DNA from: Legionella quateirensis | GTDB taxonomy: Bacteria; Pseudomonadota; Gammaproteobacteria; Legionellales; Legionellaceae | Assembly: GCF_001467955.1 (NCBI RefSeq) | Contig: NZ_LNYR01000034.1 | Coordinates: forward strand, 1 to 32,996 | Length of the DNA: 32,996 bases | Direction of reading: 5' to 3' | Shown: positions 25,388-32,996 of the stretch, one piece after another | How the letters are laid out: the number at the start of each line of letters is the position of its first letter | Numbering within the stretch: position 1 is the stretch's first letter | Translations under genes and position numbers: made by a program | Notes under the pieces: model-generated | Told to the model about the DNA's origin: nothing | The model's database searches: none | What the model saw: the letters and a program-made list of their open reading frames with translations, nothing else

Positions 25388-25509
25388 GGTACTATTCGCC
25401 TTTTGCCATATATAGAACTAATTTGGTACTATATTTATACTATAAGATCTAAAAGCAGAATTGAATCCACAACCAGGGTTTATCCTGAATTAAGACCTTT
25501 TTGGTACTA
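25388..25509 (+). promoter_or_regulatory. GGTACTA repeats in the SUF operon leader (candidate promoter/operator)
   Basis: The heptamer GGTACTA occurs at 25388-25394, 25425-25431 and 25503-25509, the last 22 bp before the regulator's ATG. The first two extend to GGTACTAT, whose TACTAT could serve as a -10 box; TTGCCA at 25403-25408 is a possible -35 for the second with an 18-bp spacer. A TATAAT (25380-25385) lies just upstream. Autoregulation by the Rrf2 protein through these words is an inference. Confidence 0.35.
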
Positions 25510-25531
25510 GATAATTCGGTTTGGGGGTGTT

Positions 25532-25993
25532 ATGCTGCGCCTTAGCAAATTGGCTGATTATGGAACAGTGGTGATGGTATATCTTGCCAAGCATGCACAG
25601 GAACTGTGTAATGCTCGTGATATCGCCTTACATACCCATTTAGCTGTACCAACAGTCAGTAAAATATTAAAACGTTTAACCAGTGCAGGGCTGTTAACTT
25701 CAGTGCGTGGAGTAACCGGGGGATACAGGCTGCAAAGGCCGGCTACTGAAATATCAGTGTCACAAATTATTTATGCGTTGGAAGAACATCGTGGATTTAC
25801 CGAGTGCAGTTTGCAACCCAATGATTGTTCTTTGCAGGGAGTATGTACCATTCAGGGTAATTGGCGCTTAATAAGCCGTGCGATAGAAACTGCGCTGGAT
25901 AGTGTCAGTTTGGAAGCATTGGCAAAACCAACTCTTCATACACAGGATGTTGATCGAGTTCGGCAATTAGCAAGTGGAGTAAATCGTGGCTAA
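25532..25993 (+). CDS. Rrf2-family SUF operon regulator
   Basis: A 153-residue transcription regulator of the SUF-associated Rrf2 type (IscR relative). An N-terminal winged helix ([43 protein letters not shown]) is followed by a [2Fe-2S]-binding loop with Cys92, Cys99 and Cys105, nearly the spacing of IscR. It likely senses Fe-S status and represses its own operon. It heads the operon; sufB starts 8 bp inside its 3' end. The gene name is left blank because sufR, iscR and others are all used for such proteins. Confidence 0.92.
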   Translation: MLRLSKLADYGTVVMVYLAKHAQELCNARDIALHTHLAVPTVSKILKRLTSAGLLTSVRGVTGGYRLQRPATEISVSQIIYALEEHRGFTECSLQPNDCSLQGVCTIQGNWRLISRAIETALDSVSLEALAKPTLHTQDVDRVRQLASGVNRG

Positions 25994-27434
25994 AAGCAGT
26001 GAGCATATTAATTCTCTGCTCGACAGAGATTATCAACATGGTTTTATAACCGACATTGAAGTGGATACTTTTCCACCCGGATTGAATGAGGATGTCATTC
26101 GTCGTCTGTCCGCAATTAAGGGCGAACCTGAATTTCTATTGGAATGGCGTTTAAAAGCATTCAGACACTGGCTCACCATGCCTCATCCTGAATGGTCCAG
26201 CGTGCACTATCCTCCCGTGGATTATCAAGCGATTTCTTATTATTCTGCACCAAAAAATAAAAAAGATGCACCAAAAAGTCTTGATGAGGTTGATCCTGAA
26301 TTATTAAGGACTTATGAAAAGTTAGGCATTCCATTGAGAGAGCAAGAAATGCTGGCTGGAGTTGCTGTTGATGCTGTTTTTGACAGTGTCTCTGTTGCAA
26401 CTACTTTTAAAGCCAAACTGGCTGAAAAAGGAGTGATTTTCTGCCCCTTTTCAGAAGCGGTTCATGAGCATCCTGATTTATTGATGAAATACTTGGGTTC
26501 AGTTGTACCTTATAGAGATAATTTTTATGCTGCATTGAATTCTGCTGTATTCAGCGATGGCTCCTTTGTTTATATTCCCAAGGGTGTTCGTTGTCCAATG
26601 GAGTTATCTACTTATTTTCGTATCAATGCCGCATCTACAGGTCAGTTTGAGCGTACGCTTATTGTTGCTGATGCCGACAGTTATGTATCTTATCTTGAAG
26701 GATGTACTGCGCCCATGCGTGATGAAAATCAACTGCATGCAGCAGTTGTAGAACTGGTGGCTTTGGATGGCGCGCAAATTAAATATTCAACGGTTCAAAA
26801 CTGGTATCCTGGTGATAAAGAAGGTAAAGGTGGAATATATAATTTTGTGACCAAGCGCGGTGCCTGCAGAGGCAAGCGTTCAAAAATTTCCTGGACTCAA
26901 ATTGAAACAGGATCGGCGATAACCTGGAAATATCCCAGCGTTATTCTGCAGGGCGATGATTCTGTAGGTGAATTTTATTCCGTTGCTTTAACGAATAATT
27001 GTCAACAGGCTGATACGGGAACCAAAATGATTCATTTGGGAAAAAATACCCGTTCGACCATTATTTCAAAAGGGATTAGCGCCGGACGCGCCCATAATGC
27101 ATATCGCGGTCTGGTTCGCATTGCGCCAACGGCTACCAATGCACGTAATTACACTCAATGTGATTCGATGTTAATGGGAAGTGAATGCTCAGCTCATACT
27201 TTTCCATACATCGAAGTAAAAAATCCGACTGCTCAGGTAGAGCATGAAGCGACTACATCAAAAATCAGTGAGGAACAATTATTCTATTGCCAACAACGAG
27301 GCATAGATACTGAAGATGCAGTCTCAATGATCGTCAACGGCTTTTGTAAGCAGGTATTGAAAGAATTACCAATGGAATTTGCGGTGGAAGCCACTAAATT
27401 GTTAGGAATAAGTTTAGAAGGGGCAGTAGGTTAA
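25986..27434 (+). CDS. sufB: Fe-S cluster assembly scaffold SufB
   Basis: A 482-residue core scaffold of the SufBC2D complex. The N-terminal helical part ([25 protein letters not shown] is typical in pattern) leads to the beta-helix domain with [41 protein letters not shown] and the C-terminal [13 protein letters not shown], which contains the cysteine of the assembly region. The start codon is GTG, with GGAG 6 nt upstream, overlapping the regulator gene. It forms nascent clusters using persulfide from SufS/SufU. Its length is within the family range. Confidence 0.96.
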   Translation: MAKSSEHINSLLDRDYQHGFITDIEVDTFPPGLNEDVIRRLSAIKGEPEFLLEWRLKAFRHWLTMPHPEWSSVHYPPVDYQAISYYSAPKNKKDAPKSLDEVDPELLRTYEKLGIPLREQEMLAGVAVDAVFDSVSVATTFKAKLAEKGVIFCPFSEAVHEHPDLLMKYLGSVVPYRDNFYAALNSAVFSDGSFVYIPKGVRCPMELSTYFRINAASTGQFERTLIVADADSYVSYLEGCTAPMRDENQLHAAVVELVALDGAQIKYSTVQNWYPGDKEGKGGIYNFVTKRGACRGKRSKISWTQIETGSAITWKYPSVILQGDDSVGEFYSVALTNNCQQADTGTKMIHLGKNTRSTIISKGISAGRAHNAYRGLVRIAPTATNARNYTQCDSMLMGSECSAHTFPYIEVKNPTAQVEHEATTSKISEEQLFYCQQRGIDTEDAVSMIVNGFCKQVLKELPMEFAVEATKLLGISLEGAVG

Positions 27435-27435
27435 T

Positions 27436-28185
27436 ATGTTAAAAATTAATGAACTCAATGTCGCAGTGAATGCACAATCAATTTTAAAAGGCATCAATTT
27501 GCAGGTTAACGCCGGTGAAGTGCATGCCATAATGGGACCTAATGGTTCAGGCAAGAGTACTTTGTCTAAAGTGCTGGCTGGGCATCCTTCTTATCAGGTA
27601 ACCAGTGGTGAAGTAGATTATTTTGGGAAGGATTTATTACCGTTGTCACCTGAAGAAAGAGCACAGGCCGGTATTTTTATGTCCTTTCAATACCCGGTTG
27701 AAATACCAGGGGTAACCAATATCAACTTTTTAAAGGCTTCAGTCAACGCTGTTCGAAAGGGACAGGGTCGAAATACTCTGGATGCTATAGAATTTTTGAG
27801 TTTCATTCGTGAAAAATGCCAATTACTGGATATGGATGAAAGCTTTTTATATCGCAGCATTAACGAAGGATTTTCCGGCGGTGAGAAAAAACGGAATGAA
27901 ATTCTTCAAATGGCGGCACTGGAGCCAAAGCTGGCTATACTTGATGAAACAGATTCGGGTCTGGATATTGATGCATTACGGATTATTTCACAGGGCGTCA
28001 ATGCCATGCGATCTGCCGAGCGTTCTATAATTTTAGTGACCCATTATCAACGCTTACTCGATTATATCGAGCCTGATTTTATCCATGTTCTGGTGAATGG
28101 CCGTATTATCATGTCTGGTGATAAATCTTTGGCGCTTGAGCTGGAGAAAAAAGGTTATAGCTGGCTTGAAGAAACGGAGCAGTGA
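27436..28185 (+). CDS. sufC: SufC ATPase of the Fe-S assembly complex
   Basis: A 249-residue soluble ABC ATPase: Walker A GPNGSGKS at 34-41, signature FSGGEKKRNEILQ, Walker B LAILDETDSGLDIDAL and the H-loop VTHYQR. The SufC hallmarks (FSGGEKKRNE; DETDSGLD rather than DEPTSGLD) separate it from membrane transporters. ATP hydrolysis drives rearrangement of SufB-SufD. It follows sufB after 1 nt, and its stop overlaps the sufD start. Confidence 0.96.
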   Translation: MLKINELNVAVNAQSILKGINLQVNAGEVHAIMGPNGSGKSTLSKVLAGHPSYQVTSGEVDYFGKDLLPLSPEERAQAGIFMSFQYPVEIPGVTNINFLKASVNAVRKGQGRNTLDAIEFLSFIREKCQLLDMDESFLYRSINEGFSGGEKKRNEILQMAALEPKLAILDETDSGLDIDALRIISQGVNAMRSAERSIILVTHYQRLLDYIEPDFIHVLVNGRIIMSGDKSLALELEKKGYSWLEETEQ

Positions 28186-29468
28186 TGAACGAGATTTTAA
28201 GTTTTTATCAACAGCAGGCTAAAGCCGGGAAATCTACTATTCCCTGGCTTGCACAAATGCAGACTAAAGCGCTGGATAAATTAAGTCGTCAAGGATTTCC
28301 AACCCGTCACGATGAAGAATGGAAATATACTCTGCTGGATTCTTTACTCAAACAACCGTTTGAGATACCTCAACATGCGAGCAGTTTAAACGGTGTAACG
28401 TCTTCAAATCTGCCGGTGAAACACCAGGTGTTCATTCAAGATGGGGTGATTGTTAATGAACCTGAATGGATTAAACAATTACCGAAAGGTGTTTTGTTAA
28501 TTCCCTTAGCCCTTGCTTTGACAACTCATGAAGACCTGATTAAAACTTATCTGGGTACCATCCTGAAACAGGAACATGGTTTTCATTGTTTGAATACAGC
28601 TCTGATTCATAGTGGGGTATTTTTATATATTCCCAGAGGCGTGTGTATTGAGGAACCTATTGCTTTAATTCATAGCCAGAATCTCGACAATCAGGCAGTA
28701 CATCTAAGGCATTTGATTATTGCTGAGGCGGATAGCCAGGCGACTCTTTTGGAAGAGTATAAAGGTGCGGAACAGTGTTCTTATTTAACCAATACCGTTA
28801 CTGAAGTATTTGTTGGCGCTGGCGCCAGATTGTCACATTACAAAATTCAGAACGAAAGTAAATCGGCTTATCATCTTGGTCATACCGCAGTGCGGCAATC
28901 CGCGCACAGTCAATTTTTCAATCACTCCCTGAGTTTGGGAGGAAAACTGGTGCGTGGTGATATCAGTATATACTTGCAGGAAGAGCATGCTCATTGTCTG
29001 ATGAATGGTATTTATGCTCCTGCGGAAGGCCAACATGTCGATCATCATACAACCGTACATCATTTAGTACCAGAATGTTCCAGTGAACAAGATTATAAAG
29101 GCATTTTAACCGGTCGCTCACGGGCAGTATTTAATGGAAAAGTCATTGTATCCAAAGATGCCCAACATACAAACGCCAAACAGCAAAACAAGAATTTGCT
29201 GCTTTCTGCCAATGCTGAAATTGATACCAAGCCACAATTAGAGATTTTTGCTGATGATGTATTATGTTCTCATGGTGCAACCGTTGGGCAGCTGGATGAA
29301 GAAGCTTTATTCTATCTGGCCACGCGCGGAATAGGCAGATTGGAAGCATCGAAATATTTAATTCATGCATTTGCTCAGGACAATTTACGTCTCATTCAAA
29401 ATCGTGACCTGGCTGATTGGATGGGGCAATTATTAACTCAACAGTTGGGGTACGCTAATGAGTACTAA
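28185..29468 (+). CDS. sufD: Fe-S assembly protein SufD
   Basis: About 427 residues and paralogous to SufB. An N-terminal helical domain (PTRHDEEWKYTLLDSLL) precedes a beta-helix core (FLYIPRGVCIEEPI, EEYKGAEQCSYLTNTVTEV, HHTTVHHLVPECSSEQDYKG). The C-terminus contains SHGATVGQLDEEALFYLATRGI, a family signature with the conserved histidine involved in cluster formation. ATG 28185 shares its A with the TGA of sufC and lies after GGAGCAGTG; GTG 28182 is an alternative. It partners SufB in the SufBC2D scaffold. Confidence 0.95.
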   Translation: MNEILSFYQQQAKAGKSTIPWLAQMQTKALDKLSRQGFPTRHDEEWKYTLLDSLLKQPFEIPQHASSLNGVTSSNLPVKHQVFIQDGVIVNEPEWIKQLPKGVLLIPLALALTTHEDLIKTYLGTILKQEHGFHCLNTALIHSGVFLYIPRGVCIEEPIALIHSQNLDNQAVHLRHLIIAEADSQATLLEEYKGAEQCSYLTNTVTEVFVGAGARLSHYKIQNESKSAYHLGHTAVRQSAHSQFFNHSLSLGGKLVRGDISIYLQEEHAHCLMNGIYAPAEGQHVDHHTTVHHLVPECSSEQDYKGILTGRSRAVFNGKVIVSKDAQHTNAKQQNKNLLLSANAEIDTKPQLEIFADDVLCSHGATVGQLDEEALFYLATRGIGRLEASKYLIHAFAQDNLRLIQNRDLADWMGQLLTQQLGYANEY

Positions 29469-30702
29469 TCCTTCAGTAGTTACATCATTGGATTTTAATG
29501 CAATTCGTAATGATTTTCCTATTCTGAGTCAAAAAATCAACGATTATGATTTAATCTATTTTGATAATGCTGCAACGACCCAAAAACCTAAATCAGTAAT
29601 TGATGCGATGACGCATTATTATGAGCACGATAATTCAAACGTACATCGCGGAGTTCATGCACTGAGTGTCAGAGCAACGGAGCTGTATGAAGATGCCAGA
29701 GCAAAAGTAAAGCGTTTTATTAATGCCAGGTCAGCTAAAGAATGCATTTTTGTACGCGGCACAACCGAAGGCATTAACCTGGTTGCTCAAAGTCTTGTTG
29801 CTCCTCATATAGTGCCCGGTGAAGAGATATTAATTACTCATATGGAACATCATTCCAACATTGTTCCCTGGCAAATGGTATGTAAACAAACAGGAGCAAT
29901 CCTGCAGGTAGCCCCTATTTCACTAAATGGTGAACTATTGCTGGATGAGTTTGAAAAAAAATTAAATGAAAATACCAAATTTGTAGCCATTAATTACGTT
30001 TCCAATGCGTTGGGTACGATTAACCCAGTGAAAAAAATGATTGAAATGGCTCATGCTTACGGCGCCAAAGTATTATTGGATGGCGCTCAGGCAACAGCTC
30101 ATTTACCCGTTGATGTTCAGGATCTGGATTGTGATTTTTATGCCTTTTCAGGGCATAAAATGTATGGTCCAACAGGTATAGGTGTACTTTGGGGTAAAGA
30201 AGAGCTTTTAAATGGTATGCCTCCCTATCAAGGTGGGGGCGAAATGATTAACTATGTGAGTTTCGAAGGCACTGAGTTTGCAGCGATTCCACATAAATTT
30301 GAAGCAGGTACACCTAATATTTCAGGTGCTATTGGTTTGGGTGCAGCTATTGATTATTTATGGTCTTTAGATCTGGATGTCATTGCTGAGTATGAAACTC
30401 AATTATTACGATACGCAACTGCGGCCGTTGAATCTGTAAAAGGTTTTAATATTATTGGTACTGCGGAACATAAAGTTCCAGTGATTTCTTTTGTGCATGG
30501 TAAGATTCATGCTCATGATATTGGCACCATTTTAGATAGTGAAGGCATAGCGATTCGTAGTGGACATCATTGTGCTATGCCTTTGATGGATTTCTTTGGT
30601 GTGGCGGCGACTTCAAGAATTTCATTGTCTTTTTACAATACCCAACAAGAAATTGATCTTTGTGTTGAAGCGCTGAAAAAAGTGAAAGAGGTATTTGCAT
30701 GA
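29458..30702 (+). CDS. sufS: Cysteine desulfurase SufS
   Basis: A 414-residue PLP enzyme of the SufS/CsdA group (type II desulfurase). Motifs: YFDNAATTQKP near the N-terminus, THMEHHSNIVPW, the PLP lysine Lys234 in SGHKMYGPTG, and catalytic Cys372 in RSGHHCAMP. It takes sulfur from cysteine as a persulfide and passes it to SufU, encoded next, in systems like this. It overlaps sufD by 11 bp and sufU by 4 bp, so translation is tightly coupled. Confidence 0.96.
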   Translation: MSTNPSVVTSLDFNAIRNDFPILSQKINDYDLIYFDNAATTQKPKSVIDAMTHYYEHDNSNVHRGVHALSVRATELYEDARAKVKRFINARSAKECIFVRGTTEGINLVAQSLVAPHIVPGEEILITHMEHHSNIVPWQMVCKQTGAILQVAPISLNGELLLDEFEKKLNENTKFVAINYVSNALGTINPVKKMIEMAHAYGAKVLLDGAQATAHLPVDVQDLDCDFYAFSGHKMYGPTGIGVLWGKEELLNGMPPYQGGGEMINYVSFEGTEFAAIPHKFEAGTPNISGAIGLGAAIDYLWSLDLDVIAEYETQLLRYATAAVESVKGFNIIGTAEHKVPVISFVHGKIHAHDIGTILDSEGIAIRSGHHCAMPLMDFFGVAATSRISLSFYNTQQEIDLCVEALKKVKEVFA

Positions 30703-31148
30703 ATATGGAGTTGCGAGAACTTTATCAGGAAATCATTATTGATCATAATCGCAATCCGCGTAATCACCATTCCATGATGGATGCAACAACTCAGGCGAAT
30801 GGGTTTAATCCTTTATGTGGCGATAAACTCACCGTATACGCCAAGATTGCTGATAATCTGATCACTGATTTAAGTTTTGTAGGCTGTGGTTGTGCGATTT
30901 CCCAAGCCTCAGCTTCTCTGATGACTGATGCATTAAAGGGTAAAACTGTTAAAGAAGCCCATGATTTGTTTCATCGATTTCATAATATGCTCACATTGGA
31001 TGAGGAAGAACAATTAAATTCCATGGATAAATTGACGGTTCTTGCTGGTGTAAAGGCATTTCCCGCTCGGGTTAAGTGCGCTACTTTAGCCTGGCATACT
31101 TTGGAAGCAGCTTTAAATAAAGACACAACCATAGTGAAAACTGAATAA
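30699..31148 (+). CDS. sufU: SufU-type sulfur transfer / scaffold-like protein
   Basis: 149 residues of the IscU/SufU fold. Three conserved cysteines lie in NPLCGDKLTV, FVGCGCAISQAS and RVKCATLAWHT. An insertion of about 20 residues before the last cysteine (HNMLTLDEEEQLNSMDKLTVLAG) marks the SufU rather than the IscU type. SufU binds zinc and accepts persulfide from SufS in Gram-positive bacteria. Its presence here in place of SufE is notable for a proteobacterium, although some lineages have it. ATG 30699 overlaps the sufS stop as ATGA. Confidence 0.93.
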   Translation: MNMELRELYQEIIIDHNRNPRNHHSMMDATTQANGFNPLCGDKLTVYAKIADNLITDLSFVGCGCAISQASASLMTDALKGKTVKEAHDLFHRFHNMLTLDEEEQLNSMDKLTVLAGVKAFPARVKCATLAWHTLEAALNKDTTIVKTE

Positions 31149-31218
31149 CACGTATTTATAAAATTTGGCTATGTTGTTAGGGTTTGAATCGTCACGATGC
31201 GTTAGATAGAGGTCTGGC

Positions 31219-31554
31219 ATGTTTGGTTTTAAGAAAAAACAGGATAATGAAGCAGTTAAAGAACAGGTGATATTGGCACTGAAAGGTGTATTTGATCCTG
31301 AAATTCCAGTCAATATTTATGATTTGGGATTGATTTATAATGTTGTCATTAATGATGAAGGTCACGTAGACATTCAAATGACACTTACAACTCCGGGTTG
31401 TCCTGTAGCACAAACATTCCCAGGAACTGTCGAACAGGCTGTAAATCAGGTCGAGGGTGTTAGTGATTGTTCCGTTGAGTTGGTATGGGAACCACCCTGG
31501 TCGCAGGAACGAATGACGGAAGCCGCACGACTAGAGTTGGGGATTTTTTATTAA
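31219..31554 (+). CDS. sufT: SufT, MIP18/DUF59-family Fe-S maturation protein
   Basis: 111 residues. The DUF59 domain covers nearly all of it: VFDPEIPVNIYDLGLIYNV, MTLTTPGCPVAQTF with the conserved cysteine, and WEPPWSQERMTEAARLELG. SufT is an auxiliary factor for Fe-S protein maturation, needed under high Fe-S demand in Staphylococcus. AGAGG precedes the ATG. It follows sufU after 70 bp, the largest gap in the operon, and its stop overlaps the epmA start. Confidence 0.94.
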   Translation: MFGFKKKQDNEAVKEQVILALKGVFDPEIPVNIYDLGLIYNVVINDEGHVDIQMTLTTPGCPVAQTFPGTVEQAVNQVEGVSDCSVELVWEPPWSQERMTEAARLELGIFY

Positions 31555-32510
31555 TGATGTTTGAATCGTCATGGCAGCCATCAGCCTCTATAGAATTATT
31601 ACAGCAACGAGCCCGTTTTATCGCAAAAATACGCCAGTTTTTTAGCAATAGGCACTATCTCGAAGTTGAAACACCAATAATGGGTCAATTTGGTGTGACG
31701 GATGTGTACCTTAGTAATATCAGGGCTACTTTTAGAAACCGATCCTACTGTCTACAAACTTCCCCTGAATACCATATGAAACGGTTGCTTGCCGCAGGCA
31801 GCGGACCTATATTTCAGTTGGCTCGAGTTTTTCGAGATGATGAACTGGGGCGATGGCATAATCCTGAATTTACCTTATTGGAATGGTATCAGTTAGGTAT
31901 CGATCATCATGCCTTGATGGAAGAGATGGATTTATTATTGCAAACGTTGATGCAATCCGAACCCATGATCAAAAAAACCTATCAAAAAGCGTTCATGGAA
32001 AGTTGTGATCTTGATCCGTTTACAGCCTCAATAGATCAATTTAAAAATGTATTGTCACAAAACCAACTGGAATCCGTGTTGTCTCCTCAAGAGCAGGATA
32101 GAGATCAGTATTTATTCTTATTAATGAGCCATGTTGTTGAACCCTTTCTGGGTAAACAAAATGCTCCGGTTGCTGTTTATGATTTCCCGCCTTCCCAGGC
32201 ATCACTGGCTAAAATTCAGAATGGTGTTGCCGAACGTTTTGAGGTCTATTATCGGGGAGTCGAGTTGGCTAATGGATTTCATGAACTCACCGATGTTCAT
32301 GCCCAGGCTAAACGCTTTGCTCAGGATCAAGATCATAGAAAACAACTTGGTTTGCCGGCAGTAGAAGCTGATCCGTTTTTATTACAGGCTTTGGAACATG
32401 GATTACCTTCATGCAGCGGTGTTGCTCTGGGAGTGGATCGATTGCTTGCATTAGCCTTAGATCAGCCCGGAATAGCGAATATCATTTCCTTCGACTTTTC
32501 AAGAGCCTGA
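31554..32510 (+). CDS. epmA: Elongation factor P--(R)-beta-lysine ligase EpmA (PoxA/GenX)
   Basis: 318 residues, the family length. It is a class II lysyl-tRNA synthetase catalytic domain without the anticodon-binding domain. Motif 2 is RVFRDDELGRWHNPEFTLLEWY, preceded by LQTSPEYHMKRLLAAG. Motif 3 is SGVALGVDRLLALAL near the end. It attaches (R)-beta-lysine to EF-P, which relieves ribosome stalling at polyprolines. ATG 31554 shares bases with the sufT stop (TAATG), and ATG 31557 follows directly; the longer frame from 31485 overlaps sufT and is not homologous. Its partner EpmB is an Fe-S enzyme, which fits its place at the end of a SUF operon (inference). Confidence 0.93.
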   Translation: MMFESSWQPSASIELLQQRARFIAKIRQFFSNRHYLEVETPIMGQFGVTDVYLSNIRATFRNRSYCLQTSPEYHMKRLLAAGSGPIFQLARVFRDDELGRWHNPEFTLLEWYQLGIDHHALMEEMDLLLQTLMQSEPMIKKTYQKAFMESCDLDPFTASIDQFKNVLSQNQLESVLSPQEQDRDQYLFLLMSHVVEPFLGKQNAPVAVYDFPPSQASLAKIQNGVAERFEVYYRGVELANGFHELTDVHAQAKRFAQDQDHRKQLGLPAVEADPFLLQALEHGLPSCSGVALGVDRLLALALDQPGIANIISFDFSRA

Positions 32511-32552
32511 CAGGCTTTGAATGTAACTTCCCAAGATCCCCTGAAAACCTAA

Positions 32553-32996
32553 TCCCGAACTCAATGAGAGATCTTTTGAACGTGGCACTGTGCCCGCATT
32601 TGGAGATCCTTCACTGCGTTCAGCATGATGAAATTCTCGGACTTGAACACATCACGTCATCCCGAATGGAATGAGGGATCTCCTGCATGTGGCACTGTGC
32701 TTGCATTTGGAGATCCTTCACTGCGTTCAGGATGACGAAATTCTCGGAATTGAACACATCATGTCATCCCGAATGCAATGAGGGATCTCCTGCGTGTGGC
32801 ACTGTGCTTGCATTTGGAGATCCTTCACTGCGTTCAGGATGACGAAATTCTCGGAATTGAACATATCACGTCATCCCGAATGCAATGAGGGATCTCCCGC
32901 ATGTGGCACTGTGCCTGCATTTGGAGATCCTTCACTGCGTTCAGCATGATGAAATTCTCGGACTTGAACACATCACGTCATCCCGAATGCCATGAA
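32553..32996. repeat. Tandem array of 107-bp palindromic units, continuing past the window edge
   Basis: The word TCCCGAA recurs at 32553, 32660, 32767, 32874 and 32981, and TGGCACTGTGC at 32583, 32690, 32797 and 32904, always exactly 107 bp apart. Each unit contains arms such as 32655-32683 and 32709-32737 that are reverse complements at 24 of 29 positions, so each unit can form a hairpin. Unit 1 is degenerate on its left side; the fifth unit is cut by the window end. There is no plausible coding frame. It starts 43 bp after the epmA stop. Confidence 0.92.

Noticed and set aside
32411..32674. 87-residue plus-strand open frame across the epmA end
   Set aside because: It overlaps the epmA coding sequence in another frame and then reads through the tandem repeat, so it is a chance frame.
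32553..32996. CRISPR array
   Set aside because: The repeating unit is 107 bp with no unique spacers between short repeats; the whole unit repeats, and the unit is itself palindromic.

Overview
The window is ordinary chromosomal DNA of a low-GC gammaproteobacterium. It is most likely Legionella (probably L. pneumophila or a close relative), judged from gene content, protein style (PHA synthase, Aas, PII, a SUF operon with SufU and SufT) and AT-rich codon use. This is family recognition, not a database match. The left edge holds the 3' end of a 5S rRNA gene and its hairpin terminator.

Layout. 0.2-2.1 kb (minus): gamma-class carbonic anhydrase-like protein and glutathione reductase. 2.2-5.3 kb (plus): a three-gene ABC export operon (lipoprotein membrane-fusion subunit, ATPase, ABC-2 permease), followed by a short palindromic MITE-like element. 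5.4-6.6 kb: adenosine deaminase and a divergent small protein. 6.8-8.7 kb (minus): DUF47/PhoU-like protein plus Pit phosphate transporter. 8.9-9.6 kb: an isolated secretin-like periplasmic protein. 10.0-12.0 kb (plus): yqgE, yqgF/ruvX, pyrB. 12.1-14.6 kb (minus): a secreted small hypothetical, comM/yifB and ubiK. 14.7-15.9 kb: PII (glnB) and 5-formyl-THF cyclo-ligase, convergent on a striking hairpin repeat. 16.4-18.0 kb: small acidic protein, PabC-like aminotransferase, and a convergent TVP38/DedA membrane protein. 18.2-20.8 kb (plus): an Aas-like acyltransferase/acyl-ACP synthetase and a DUF1499 protein. 21.0-23.4 kb: Hsp20 and convergent PHA synthase phaC. 23.5-25.2 kb (plus): DUF4349 protein and an exported lipase-like hydrolase. 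25.5-32.5 kb (plus): a complete SUF iron-sulfur operon (Rrf2 regulator-sufB-sufC-sufD-sufS-sufU-sufT), with the EF-P lysyl-ligase gene epmA joined to its end. 32.5 kb to the right edge: a tandem array of 107-bp palindromic units that runs off the window.

The genes are mainly housekeeping: redox defence, phosphate import, pyrimidine and folate synthesis, nitrogen signalling, lipid recycling, carbon storage and Fe-S assembly. I see no prophage, CRISPR array, toxin-antitoxin pair or defence island. The less ordinary content lies in the non-coding DNA and in one enzyme. The DNA includes the exact-period 107-bp array with hints of higher-order structure, solitary relatives of it at 9.7 and 16.05 kb, a 124-bp hairpin with a decayed second copy after glnB, a compact nested palindrome at 6.67 kb, and repeated GGTACTA words before the SUF operon. 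The enzyme is the Aas-like protein, whose acyltransferase half has lost its catalytic histidine.
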